From Prorocentrum cordatum (lineage: Eukaryota; Sar; Dinophyceae; Prorocentrales; Prorocentraceae): DNA of 64,000 nt. Positions within the stretch are counted from its first letter, which is position 1. The number at the start of each line of letters is the position of its first letter. The notes beneath the pieces were generated by a model. That model searched no databases. It was not told the DNA's origin and saw only the letters and a list, made by a program, of their open reading frames with translations. Made by a program: the position numbers and the translations under genes. The stretch spans positions 859,559-923,558 of the forward strand of contig CAUYUJ010012113.1 of NCBI GenBank assembly GCA_963575745.1, given 5' to 3'. Of the stretch, positions 33,200 through 44,068 are shown piece after piece.

Positions 33200-33740
33200 C
33201 CGGAGACGCCAGGACTCTCCCAGGACCCTCTAAAATGGCTCCAGGACGCCCTCAGGACAGCCCAAGAGAGGTCCGAAGCGGCCCGGGAGCACTCCAAGAC
33301 GGTTAAAAAGCTGCCAAAGCGTCCCAGCAGGTCTCCGACAGCACTCTCGGGAGGGGCCCAATAGGAAATTGTCACTGATTTTTAGAGGGTTTTGAAGGGT
33401 TTTGGCGTTCTCCCCAGTTCAGCTTCCAGACGCTCCAAGGCGGCCCAAGAGGCCCGAAAGATCGCCTCAAGACGAGCCCAGAGGCCCCCAAGAGACCACC
33501 GAGACAGCCCAAGAGGGCCCCAAGACAGCCCAGGAAGCTTCCAAGACGGCCCACAAGAGCTCCCAGAACACTCCAAGAGGAGCCCCAGATGGGGAACACG
33601 AACTGACATTTCGAGCCCTCGCCCACCAGAAGCTCCCAAGAGGCCCCCAGGAGTCCGCAAGAGGCCTCGAGAGGCCCCCAGGAAGCTCCAAGAGGCCTCC
33701 AATAGGCGCCGAAAGGGCCCCGCAAGGCTTCCAGACGCTG
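33200..33740 (-). repeat. Degenerate ~12-bp array, second block
   Basis: Continues the cccaagagg-type array of 32.15-32.86 kb; the two blocks share a following a/t-rich break (agggttttgaagggttttgg near 33388 and atttttttttttttttaggt near 32384). Confidence 0.8.
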
Positions 33741-33887
33741 GTGATAATGACAATGATGATTGTGCAGGGCGGCCTCAGGCCCACAACCTAAATCCCCAAT
33801 ACTGCTCACGCGGCATGCAAGACGCTGCGGAGATATCCTCGAGTTCGGCGGGGGAGCTTCGGAGACAACGGTGACGAAAATGATGTC

Positions 33888-33920
33888 GATGATGACGACG
33901 ATTATGAAGTTGACGACGAC

Positions 33921-33963
<43 letters not shown>

Positions 33964-34577
33964 CTGATGAGGATGATGATGATGATGTCGATGAGGAAGA
34001 AGATTACGATGATGATGTTGACAGTGGGAATGCTGATGCTGATGATGATGATGTTGTTGATGATGTTGATGATGGTGATCGTGATGTGAGTGATGGTGAT
34101 GATGATGATGATGATGGTGGTGATGCTGACGATCATGATGACGATGACGGTGATGCCGTTGAGGATGGTGATGCTGACGATCATTATGATGATGCTGCTG
34201 ATGGTCAGGATGATAACGCCGATGCTGATAATAATGGTGGCGATGCTGTTTATGGTGCTTGTGATGCAGGAGTGGGCGGATGATGAAGATGATGACGATG
34301 ATGATGACGATAACGATGACGACGATCACGACGACGACGACGATAATGATGACGATGGCGATGGTGAGGATGATAATGTTGATAATTCAGGTGACGATAT
34401 TGACGATGATGACGACGATGGCGATGCTGACGATGGTGATGACGATGTTGCTGCTGATGGTGGTGATGGTGACGATTGTGATGATGGTGATGGTCATGGT
34501 GATGATGACGATGCCGCTGACGATGACGCCGGATATGATGGTGATGAGGATGGCGATGATGACGATGACGATTCTCC
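33888..34577 (+). repeat. (GAT)n-rich trinucleotide array, ~690 bp
   Basis: gatgat, gacgat and gatgctgat triplets without stops in one frame. Asp-, Met- or His-rich frames follow directly from the array. Confidence 0.97.
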
Positions 34578-34580
34578 CAG

Positions 34581-34621
34581 CTAGAACGTAAGCGCGCGCG
34601 AAGCGCGCGCGATGGTTCTAG
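34581..34621. repeat. GC-stem hairpin at the end of the GAT array
   Basis: Arms ctagaac and gttctag enclose gcgcgcgcg on both sides of a two-base loop: 16 of 19 possible pairs per side, with a 3-base mismatch between the two stem parts. Confidence 0.85.
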
Positions 34622-35775
34622 TACATACATATGTGTATATCACATGGGCCTCACGTCCTCGCAGCTTAAAGATGCTGTGCTACATTGGGAACCCTCTGCA
34701 ATCTGCACAGACGGCCAGGCCTCTGCAACTGCACGGCAGCCCGCGCGTGGCCCGCTCAGGGCCCACGCCGGGCCGCCCGGCAGCTCGCGGGCCCACGCCA
34801 GTCCACGTCCTCCTCCTCGTGCTCCTGGCCCCTCCTGTCTTCGTGTCTCTGCTGCCCCTCGTCGCCCACGCTGCCCTCCTAGTCGTCCTCCTCGGCGTGC
34901 TTCGCTCCGTCTTGGCCGTGCTCCCCGTCGTGCTCGTCCTGTTCCCGCCTTGGCCTGCTCATCCTCGTCGCCGTCTGCCGCTTTCTCGTTAGCGTCCACC
35001 TCCTCGTCATCCCCGCTCTCCCCTCATTCACGCGTTCCTTCTCCTTCTTCTACGCTGCCGTCCTCATGCCCTCCTCGGCGATCTGGTCGTCCTCCTCCTT
35101 CTCGTGCTCGTTCTCCTCGTCTTCACCTTCCTCGTCCTTGCGCTTGTCTTTATACTTGTCGTCCGCCCGGTCCTCCTTGCTTTCCCCTCGCCCTCCAGGC
35201 TGTCCTCCTCACCCGTCTCTGTGGCGTCCTCATCTCCCTTCTTGTCTTCCTTCGTCTTACGAGACGAGTTGACCAACCCGGCGCTTCCCGTTCTTATGTG
35301 TTCAAGCTTGCTTGTTTTGGCCAGCGTTGCGGATAGAAGCGGCAGCATTCCGGCGGCTGATGCGATCATATTGACAACCAGCAACGCCGCATGGGGATGA
35401 AATGAGGGGGATGGGGGATGGAGAGCGGCAGGGAAGGGAAAGATCCCGGTTCCTCTCCTCCCCCGGGGGGGGCCTCTCAGAGGCCATTCTGGTTTCTTAC
35501 AAGTTTTTTGCTACAAGCTTCAGGGCTCGTCCAGGAATATCTCCCCGCCATATCACGCCCTCCTTGTCTCACCTTGGCCGCCCACCTTCCCCCCTGACTC
35601 TTCGCCAGGCTCGTGCAGGCCTGCCCGCCTGTCGCCGAGCCGCGCAGGGGGAGCGAGACCTGGAGACAGCCCGGCCAGGGACGCGATCCGAGCATGTCTG
35701 ACATCAAAGGGCCAGAATCGATCCGCCCACGTCCTGCCCCATCTTTCGGTGGCGGCAAAGAGGGGGCTGATGACT
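34622..35775. other. Low-complexity sequence, no gene supported
   Basis: C/T-rich on the plus strand with Ser/Pro/Arg-rich open frames. A minus-strand frame at 35384-35064 starts with a hydrophobic MLVVNMIASAAGMLPLLSA stretch, then turns Lys/Glu/Arg-rich; this could be a small charged protein but nothing else supports it. Confidence 0.4.
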
Positions 35776-35945
35776 AGGGGGGGGTGGATATCAGGATCAC
35801 GGCGCGGGCCATGATAGTTCCCCAGACTTCATGGCGCCTCTTCTTCTTTCATTCCGCTCCTGGCCCCCCCGCTGGGCCGCGCACGTGCCGCCGGTCACGA
35901 TTTCCACCCCCCCCCCTCTTGGACACCCCCCTCTTGGCCGCTCCC
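35776..35945 (+). repeat. Dispersed repeat, copy 2
   Basis: Counterpart of 22880-23075; see that entry for the shared boxes. Confidence 0.65.
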
Positions 35946-36104
35946 GAATCTCAGCGGGGTCACTGGCCGTGGATGCCAAACATCCCCCCGACCCCCGGAG
36001 ATCCGACCTCGTGACTTGTTCACAGCGTGGCTCCCCAGAGATCTGGACCCCGTGCCGGGGACGGTGCTTCACCTGGGGGTCCCAAGCAAGGGCCCTAGGA
36101 GGTA

Positions 36105-36287
36105 CTCCAGATTTCGTAATAAAAGGGAGGGGGTCTGGACCCTCCAAGACAAGCCATTTCAGACCCCCCCTCGTGGGAGACCCTCCAAAACATCGTCCCC
36201 AGACCACCCCAGGCCCTCCAAGATAGCCTGGAAGAGACCCCCACCGAAATGAGACCCCCCTCCCTTTATTACGAAATCTGGAGTAGA
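36105..36287. repeat. Fold-back element, ~32-bp inverted termini
   Basis: The left end (about 36105-36138) carries ctccagatttcgtaataaaa then gggagggggtct. The right end (about 36252-36285) carries agacccccctccctttatta then cgaaatctggag. The arms match except for one or two single-base differences. The interior is CAAGA-type GC-rich sequence. The size of ~180 bp and AT-containing terminal inverted repeats fit a MITE or fold-back element. Confidence 0.85.
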
Positions 36288-37605
36288 GAAAGTGCCCAAG
36301 ACGGTCCGCAGTGATCTGACCACGACGCGAGCAGGTTTAGGGTGCGACCTTTGCAAACACAAATGCTACATCGTGGGGAACCACGGCCAGTGCCTCAGAC
36401 CCCACCTTTCTGCTGCAATCCTCTCCCTGCGGGCTCGACAATTCTTCTCCAATCGAGTTGCGGGGATCTCGCTAGGTAGAACGATGCAAGTCGAGGTACA
36501 TCCGGTGCAATCGATGTAAATCCAGGGGCATCACCAATTTGAAATCTGGGATTTTCACGAATCCAGCTTCATACTTTTTCATGGTTTTCACGAGGACCTC
36601 CCAGAAGTTGCCTCCAAAGGTCATCGCTCCCTCCCTTCGCTTCCCCCCCAGGCGCCCCGCTGCATGGCTTCGATTCCCGCTCCCACGACCATTCGGAATG
36701 GACTTCGCCAACGCCGCGACCAGGCCCCTGTCTTCCGCGGACGGCTTGAGAGCACCGTACCGCGCTGGTGTCTCCCAAGGCGGCGTCGATCCTCGACCCA
36801 GGAATGGGGTGCGGTGCACAGCTTTCTGGCCCCTTGGGCCCACAGAACTATGCGCCGAACCCCGCCGGAGCGGGACCTGAAGGGAATCTGGTGCAGTGCA
36901 TGGGCGTCGTTCTCGCTTCTGAGGGTTGGGTTTGGTTGCGTGGAAGCTTTGCACTTATCCGAAAGCTGTTTTGGAGTTCAGCTGCCACAAGTGGCGAATA
37001 CAGGATGATAATTAGGTGGACAGTTGGCGCGGGGCGTGTGCCGCTATGTGCCACTAGCCGGTTGCCGCTATTGGCCGCGCTTTGCTGCTGTGTGCCGCCA
37101 GTCCGCCAACATTGGACAGGTTCCCATGAAAGCGAACGTAATCTGGGCCCCAGCCCCCCCCGCCCGCGCCACTCTTTCGTAGTGCGGGTCCCTCGGACAG
37201 ACGGCGTGCGCTCGCCCATGCGTCCGAACATTCAAGCTTGCACGATCCACGCGGTGTCAGAAAGCAACGACGGAATCATCACGACGCGAACACGTCGTAT
37301 TCGACTCCCGCGCCCACCTTTCGGACTGAACTTCGCTAACGCCCCCGGCCTGACCCCTCTCTGGGCCCCAGCCCGCCCGTGCTGCCCTTCCTTCAGCAGG
37401 GCCAGCCCGCCCGTCCAAGCATGGGGCCCCAACACCCCGACGTCATGATTGTTCACAACGTCGACACCCCGAGTTATGGACCCACTCCCGAGGCCCGACT
37501 CTTCGTCCTGAGCTGCTTGTTGACGGCCCCCAGGCCCGGGAAGGGACCCCTGAGGCAGAACATAGCGACAAGCCTTCCGTGGTGACCCACCCGCGACCGA
37601 TCCAC
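36288..37605. other. GC-rich sequence, no gene recognised
   Basis: Contains a short dispersed box (gcggtgcatgggcg type) near 36890 that recurs near 37857 and 39270. Several open frames, none with motifs. Confidence 0.45.
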
Positions 37606-37755
37606 ATTGGTTTCAGAAATAAACGGCGCCTGCGGCGGGCTCGCTGTGTAATTGTGCAACTTCGGCGCCTGCGGCGGGCCTCTCCAGAGTCTCTCGGACT
37701 GCCGACGTCCCCACCGTCCCCTCACTCTTATCCGCATTTGCGGGGTGCTACGTCA
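37606..37755 (+). repeat. D cassette, copy 1
   Basis: Carries cggcgcctgcggcgggctcg (twice), tccacattgg upstream, gactgccgacgtcccc and ctcttatccgcatttgcggg, ending at gtgctac. The same order occurs at 49905-50045, 52625-52485 (minus) and 53850-53955. Confidence 0.8.
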
Positions 37756-37759
37756 TGAG

Positions 37760-37850
37760 GGACGGAGGGAGGAGGAGGGACAGGAGGAGGAGGAGGAGGA
37801 GGAGGAGGAAGAGGAGGAAGAGGAGGAGGAGGAGGAGGAGGAGGAGGAGG
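37760..37850. repeat. (GGA)n purine tract
   Basis: gga triplets with aga variants, directly after the D cassette. Confidence 0.96.
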
Positions 37851-38071
37851 GGATCTGGGTGCGGTGCCTGGGCGCCGTCCTCGCACCTCGGGGCCTCGGC
37901 CCGCCTGCGCCGCCCCTCCGCAGTGCCGACCCGTCGGGCCGGCGCCCGCCGCGCCGTCGCCCAGGCGCCCCGCGCTCGCCGCGGCCGCGCTCCTCGCCGC
38001 GGCCGGGCCGCCGCCGCCGTATGGCGGCTTCTGCGCCAGAGGCGCCCCCGCGGGCCGCCGAGACGCCCCAC

Positions 38072-38375
38072 GGCAGGATCGTCGTCGTCGTCGTCGTCGT
38101 CGCCTTCGTCGTCGCCGTGTTGTCACGAAAAAGTCACGACGGGAGGTCTTGCCCTGTGTTTGGTGTCTGGGGACCCTCGCCGGAGCTCGGTGCAGAAACG
38201 GTCCAGGAGAATGGGTCGCAGCCTTTGAGGGCCCACGTCATGAAACAATCATGACTTTCGGTGGCTGGGGTCGTCGTTGTCGTCGTCGCTGCCGTCGTCG
38301 TCGCCATCGTCGTCGTCGTCGTCGTCGTCGTCAACGTCGTCGTCCTCGTCGTCGTCGTCGTCGTCGATGGTCGTG
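38072..38375. repeat. (GTC)n tracts
   Basis: Two gtcgtc tracts (38072-38112 and 38268-38370) separated by ~155 bp. Confidence 0.92.
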
Positions 38376-39815
38376 GTCGTGGCTCCTCCCAGGGCCCGCT
38401 TTTTATCCGACGAATGCGATGAAATGTCGGTTCTGGCTTGCCCGATCCGCTTCGATTCCGGCTCCCAGACGCCATCGGGTCATGAGAAAATCATGACGGG
38501 AGGTTTTTCGTTGTTCTGGACCCTTCGGGGTTAGATGATATTTGAAACGCTCAGTCTTTAAAACAAATCTCGACATTGTCGTTCCATTTTGGGCGCCTCT
38601 CTTGTTGCGTTATCAGGTCCTGGATTAGCCCGTGGCCCACCTGCTCGTTGTCTTTCCGTTTTCAATGCGTGTTTACTGCGTCCTTAGGTCTTAGAAGGCC
38701 GTTGGCCTGACGTCCACATTTCAGGCTGTCGTTGTTTGCAACGTTTTGGTCACATCAAAAGCGACAAGTGGCAAACTTTACTAAAACGCCCTCAGCGCGT
38801 TCGAGAACAAGTGAGCTCAGGGGGCCCTTACCAGGACTTCTGTGGGTCCACGTCGTGGAAGAAATCATGACGTCGGGGGGCTGGGTATTCCGAGGGTCCA
38901 ATGCGGCCCGATGCTTGCATGGCGTTCTGGTGCATCCTGGCGTAGCCAATCCGATTCGATGTCAATGACGTGCTGATGCAGCCCGATCCGATGCACGTTC
39001 CGTTTCGATCCGGTGTGCCGATTCGATTATCATTGATTTTGTTTGTGGCTTTGGACTGCAACAGTCGGGAGGGCAAATCCGCGGACGACTTATGTGGACA
39101 GTGCGCGTTCGCGTCCCCGAGGCGTCGTCGATCCTCGAGTCTCGTGGATCGAGGACGCCTCATCTCGGAAATGGGAGTGGTACGGTGCATGGATTTTCGG
39201 TCCTGAGAGCCGAAGAGCCCTGCACCGTGAACGCGCTTGAGCGGGACCTGAAGGGAGTCCAGGCATGGTGCGGTGCACGGGCGCCGTCCTCGAATGACAT
39301 TCCATGGCCAAAAATGTCTGTCACTGTCACTGAGTAGTGCCTCGCTGCCCGTCTCTGCTTCACAGTCGGGCGCCTTATTGTTCTGCTTTACAGTCGTGGG
39401 GCGTTCTCGCTCTGATCATTTTCCTGAAGTGTCGCCAATCGTGCGCTCTTCTGCCCACGCGTCCTTCCGGATGCTTGGCTTCGTGGTGGTGGTGGTGGTG
39501 GCCCAAAAAGAGCCTAATCCGGCACAGTCCCGTCGCATTCCTGCGCGGCCCCGTGCTTTAATCCTAGGCTCAACCTGGGCTCATCGCCAATCTGGCGCAG
39601 TGGCCCTCGCATCGGGCTTCACAGCCCTCAGCTGCCTTCTAGGGTCGTTGGTGTCACGGTGGTTACCGCTGTCCGTTTGCGCACCCACAAGCTAGCCAAA
39701 CAGGCCTGAGCACCATGTTTTGGTTTACATGACTTCTGACGTTTATTTTGATCGCTTCCGCGCTAACCACCATTGGGGGTAACAACATGGTAGTTCGGAT
39801 TTTCGGGATCATCCG
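38376..39815. other. Mixed sequence, no gene recognised
   Basis: No recognised gene. Contains the gcggtgcacgggcg box near 39270, a ggt triplet run near 39487 and several short open frames. Confidence 0.4.
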
Positions 39816-40108
39816 AGTGAGGGGGCCGAATGGTCATTCACTGTCCCTTGGCGCTTGGTTGAAGTGATGCTCTACGGTGCCGATTGTTGTTGTTGCTGCT
39901 GTTAGGGTGCTGTTGTCGTTGGTGTTGTTGTTGGTTGTTGTTGTGGTTAAGGTCGTGGTTGTGTTTGTGATTGTGGTTATTGTTGTTGTTGTTGTCATTG
40001 TTCTTGCTCTTGTTAATGTGCTTGTTCTTGTTCTTGTTATTGTTGTGGTTGTGGTTGTTGTTGTGGTTGTAGTTGTGGTTGTGGTTGTGGTTGTGGTTGT
40101 GGTTGTGG

Positions 40109-40189
<81 letters not shown>

Positions 40190-40229
40190 TTGTTGCTGTT
40201 GCTGTTGTTCTTGTTGTTGTTGTTGTTGA
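39816..40229 (+). repeat. E cassette with long (TTG)n-type tail
   Basis: Starts agtgagggggccgaatggtc, attcactgtccct, ends tctacggtgccg, then ~345 bp of ttg with ctg, gtg and tcg variants. The same E boxes recur at 52195-52250 (plus, again followed by ttg), at 52030-52080 and at 53805-53845 (minus). Confidence 0.85.
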
Positions 40230-40245
40230 ACATTATTACTTCTAA

Positions 40246-40988
40246 AGAATAATTATTGTTGGGGCCCCTGGTGCACGACCCCCCCGCCGCGCCTAGGCCG
40301 CAGCCTCATTTTCATCATTTTCGTGAGGAAGTCTCAGGCAAAACGGGTTGGTCCGGATCCGGTTGTGTTGTTACGATCGGTTTTCCCTTGCAAAAAAAAG
40401 CTAAAGTGGACATTTCTTGTTCTAACATAACCAAACTTCAAGAATCCCTTGCAAAAAATAAGGTAAAGTGGACATTCGCGCGCGCAAGACGAAATCCTTC
40501 CAAAACCTTAGTTTTCGTAGCGATTTTAACATAAAAACATCAAAAAACCAATGGTTTTTCAAAAAAAAAATGTCAAAATTTCATCCCGCGCGCTCTTGCG
40601 GATTCGTAGGAAACCCAACACTTTTTAATCATTTCTGTCAAACGGGCTTTTGCGAGCAACTTTTTCGAACTTCTGCAACAACGGTTGCGCACCTGCCAGG
40701 GCCATCATCCCTGTCAAATAATACCATGCGGGACACATTCGTTTTTTCTTCGCGCGCGCACGCCGTCGTCGTCGGCCGCGGGGCCCTGAATAGTAGCCAC
40801 GGTCGTCCGCATGCCACGAAGTGAAGTGTCCGAACGTCATAGGGCGGGAAGCTGGGTGTGGGTGGTGGCGAAGAGTCGTTTGGAAATTTGGTAGAGCTTG
40901 AACCGGCCCCCCCACAAAGTGGGGGTATTGCCCGCCTCCTATGAAAACCCTGGCACTGGTGAGAACGGAGTGTCCCCACGTGCTAGTA

Positions 40989-41075
<87 letters not shown>

Positions 41076-41076
41076 G
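40246..41076 (+). repeat. Repeat unit B1, with 29-copy (TTG) tail
   Basis: Begins AGAATAATTATTGTTG then ggggcccctggtgcacgacc. It contains AT-rich internal repeats (gtaaagtggacattcg, cataaaaacatcaaaaaacc) and ends tgctagtaa followed by 29 perfect ttg triplets (40990-41076). It is nearly identical to B2 (46718-47659) but lacks a ~165-bp internal segment present there after gcgcgcacgcc. No coding signal. Confidence 0.92.
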
Positions 41077-42466
41077 AATGTCTATTACTAAGCATGTATT
41101 ATGGCTGGGCCCCTTACAGGCGCCCTGGCGCTCTCGCCGAGGCGCCGGCTTCATTTTTATCGAAAATGAGGCTCACTCTCAAGCGTTCTAGGGGACCGCC
41201 ACAACCGGCCCCCCAACAACAACGCTCCCGTTCGAGATGTCTTCCTTTTTTGCTCAGGGCCGGTGCTGTTGCTCGCCGCCGAAGGGCAGCCGTCTCAACA
41301 AAACCAGCGCTCCCGTTCGAGAGTTCCTGCTGTTTTACATCTTCCTCCCTCTTCCTTCTTCCACCCCCTCCTCTTCTCCCTCCTCCTTCCTCCCTCCTCC
41401 GTCCCTGTTTCCTCCCTCCTCCTCCTCCCCCCCCCTTCTTCTGTCTGTCCTCGTCCTCCCTCCTCCTCGCCCTCCCTCCTTCTCCTCCTTTTCCTCCTCC
41501 GCCTCCTCCTTTTCTACTTTTCCTCCTCCTCCTCTTCCTCCTCCTCCTCCTCGCCTTCTCCTCCTCTTCCCTCCTTCCACCTCTCTCTTCCTCCCTCTTC
41601 CTCCCTCCACGCCCTTCTCTTCTCCCTCCTCCCTTCTCCCTCTTCCCTCCCTCCTCCCTCCATTTTCCTCCTCCTTTCCCTTTTTCGGCCCCCTTGTCTC
41701 CTCCCTCCTCCTGTATCCCTCCTCCCTCCTCCCTCCTCCCTTCCCCTTCCGTCCTCCCTCGTCGGTGCCGTGTGGTACTTCCTCACCTTTTACTCAAGAC
41801 TGGGGCCCTCGTTTCGGCATCGCCTCTTGGGGGGCTTTCAGAAGTTCCCGGTGAACCTTAATTATTAAACAACTATCACTTTTGGAGAGCATACATCATG
41901 TGGAGGAGGAAGAGAGGAAGGAGGACGGATGACTTCCAGGGGCTCCAAAGATCGAGGGTCGAAGGATTGACTTCAAGGATTCCTTGAGGGGGCGTGGAGG
42001 GGCGGGTGGAGGATGTGAACATGGGAGTGGCAGCGCCTGGGGGCGTCACCGTTCAGGGTCAGGCGCCGAGGCCGCAGGATGGTGGCGCAACAGTCCGGAC
42101 GAGGAGTAAGGGCCACCTCGTCCTCAGAGGTACTGCTACTACAGCTACTCCTTCCTCCCCCCCCCTCCTCCTCCTCCATCCTCCTCCTCCTCTCCCTCTT
42201 CCTCTCCCTCACATTCCCTCCCCTCCTCGTACTCCCTCTCCTCCTCCGAGATGCGGTGCGCGCGCAAGGCGATTGCGATGGTGATGTGCCGCCCGAGCTG
42301 TGGATGTCGAAGTTCCTCGGAAGGGGCGGTGGCAATATTTTTATGGGCGGGAGATCCGGGCGAAGGAACATCGGGCCCCGCGTGCCAAAAACATCCACCT
42401 CGATGGGGCGTGGTACCCAGCGAATTGCATGTGACGCGTGGAAACATGGCGCCTGATGGTGACACG

Positions 42467-42524
<58 letters not shown>

Positions 42525-42540
42525 TTGTTGTTGCTGTCGA
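41077..42540 (+). repeat. Diverged repeat unit with pyrimidine tract and TTG/TCG tail
   Basis: Starts with sequence related to the A units (aacaacaacgctcccgttcg, cttcctttt, gctcagg), followed by a ~450-bp cct/ctt tract (41335-41780), then unrelated GC-rich sequence, and ends in a ttg/tcg tail (42470-42540) preceded by gacacga. It sits between B1 and A1 and keeps the tail but not the conserved 3' box. Confidence 0.7.
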
Positions 42541-42554
42541 GGTCTCATTCTTGA

Positions 42555-43509
42555 AGAATAATTATTGTTGATCCCCCCCCCACCGGTGCACATTGATTTT
42601 TTCGATTGAAGTGCCACCCCCGGGGCTCGCACTTGGTTTTTTCTCAAGGAAAGTCTTCCTGCTCGAACTGTGCCCCTGCCCCCCGGGCTACAACAACAAC
42701 GGCTCCCGCCTGAGACTTCCTCGATTTTTGCTCAGGACCCCCGCTCCCGCCTGAGACTTCCGCGCAATGTGCTCAGGAAAGGCGCTCCCGTTTGAGATTT
42801 CCTCGCAATGTAATCAAGACCCCCGCTCCCGCCTGAGACTTCCGTGCAATTTACGTGGGAACGGCGCTCCCGCCTGAGACTTTTTCGGATTTTACTCAGG
42901 ACCCCCGCTCCTGCTTGACATTTCCGCGCAATCGACTCAGGAACGGCGCTCCCGCCTGAGACTCCCTCGCAATTTAGTGAGGACCCCCGCTCCCGCCTGA
43001 GACTTCCGTGCAATTTGCTCAGGAACGGCGCTCCCGCTTGAGACTTCCTCGCAACTTAGTCAGGGCCCCCGCTTCCGCCCGAGATTTCCTCACAATGTAC
43101 TCAGGACTGCGCTCTCGCGTGCGACGTCCTCACAAATTATTCTGGAATTGCGTTTCGGCGCTCAGGAACCGCGCGCGCGCCAAGGACGCCTTCACAACGT
43201 GGTATCTTCCCTCATCCTTCGTCCTTCCCCCTCCCCTTCCTCCCACTCTCCCTCGTTCTTCCCCTCTCCTCTTGCAGGGCCCTCGCCAATTCCAATGGCG
43301 GGCAGAGAGATGTACGCCCCCGAAGGATTGTCCGCCCGTTCCGGTTTGCCCGTACGGCTAAGCCCGCCGGCCCCAGCAAAGAGAAATCATCCCCCCGAGA
43401 GGGGTGTGATCGAAGACGAAGAGGGCGGGCATCGAGGGTGTAGGGTATACGTGTTGAATGACTCGCGGGCAAGTAAGAGCGTACAGCCTTAAAATGGTTG
43501 TTGTTGTTG
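42555..43509 (+). repeat. Repeat unit A1
   Basis: Begins AGAATAATTATTGTTGATCC, then a ccggtgcaca box and gattgaagtgccacccccgg. A 41-bp tandem array follows (42743-43150; ctcccgcctgagacttcc core, alternately ending ggaacggcg and ggacccccg). A pyrimidine tract ends in cttgcag (43280), then the 3' box (43391-43500) and a short ttg tail. The box is open to a stop at 43492 in a frame that reads PPERGVIEDEEGGHRG. Confidence 0.93.
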
Positions 43510-43551
43510 ACCACGTTGTGATTGTCGCTGCTGGGTTAAACTCAGTACTGA

Positions 43552-44053
43552 AGAATACTTATTGTTGATCCCCCTTCTGGTGCACGTTGTACTTTTCAAT
43601 TGAAGTGCCCCCCCCCGGCGTTCATTCCCTTCGCGTTCCCACTGTCGCCCTTCGTGGCCTACTTCGTGTCCTTCGTGGCCCTGCTGTCGTTCTTTCTCGC
43701 TCTCGCTTTCGCTCGTCGTCGCCGTCGTCGTCGTCGTTGTCGCCGTCGTCGTCGTCGTCCTTGTCGTCGTCGTCGTCGTCGTCCTCGTCGTGGTCGGCTC
43801 CCTGTCCGTCCCCGTGGGGGTCGGGTCGACGGTCCGCGGCCGCCCCGCCGATCAGCGCTGCCGCTGGCCAGCCCGACGGTCCACGGCCGCCCCGCCGCTT
43901 GCCGGGGCCCAGCCTGCAGGGAAGAAAGGTATACCCCCCAGAAGGGATCCGATCGAAGACGGTGAGGGCGGGCATCGAGGGTTTGGGAAATACGCGTTAT
44001 TGGACCTTCGAGCAGATAAGTGCGAACAGTCTTAAAATTATTGTTGTTGTTGC
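43552..44053 (+). repeat. Repeat unit C1
   Basis: Begins agaatacttattgttgatcc, lacks the 41-bp array, contains a (GTC)n tract (43715-43800) and gtcgacggtccgcggccgcc, and ends with the box (AGKKGIPPRRDPIEDGEGGH frame, stop at 44035), cttaaaatta and a ttg tail. Confidence 0.9.
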
Positions 44054-44068
44054 TTACATTTCATTCTT

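Noticed and set aside
34090-34584. Long Asp-rich open frame, and His/Met-rich frames beside it
   Set aside because: Produced entirely by the GAT trinucleotide array; no start context or non-repeat domain.
42743-43150. CRISPR-like 41-bp periodicity
   Set aside because: The intervening bases are themselves repeated and the family lies in eukaryote-type repeats.
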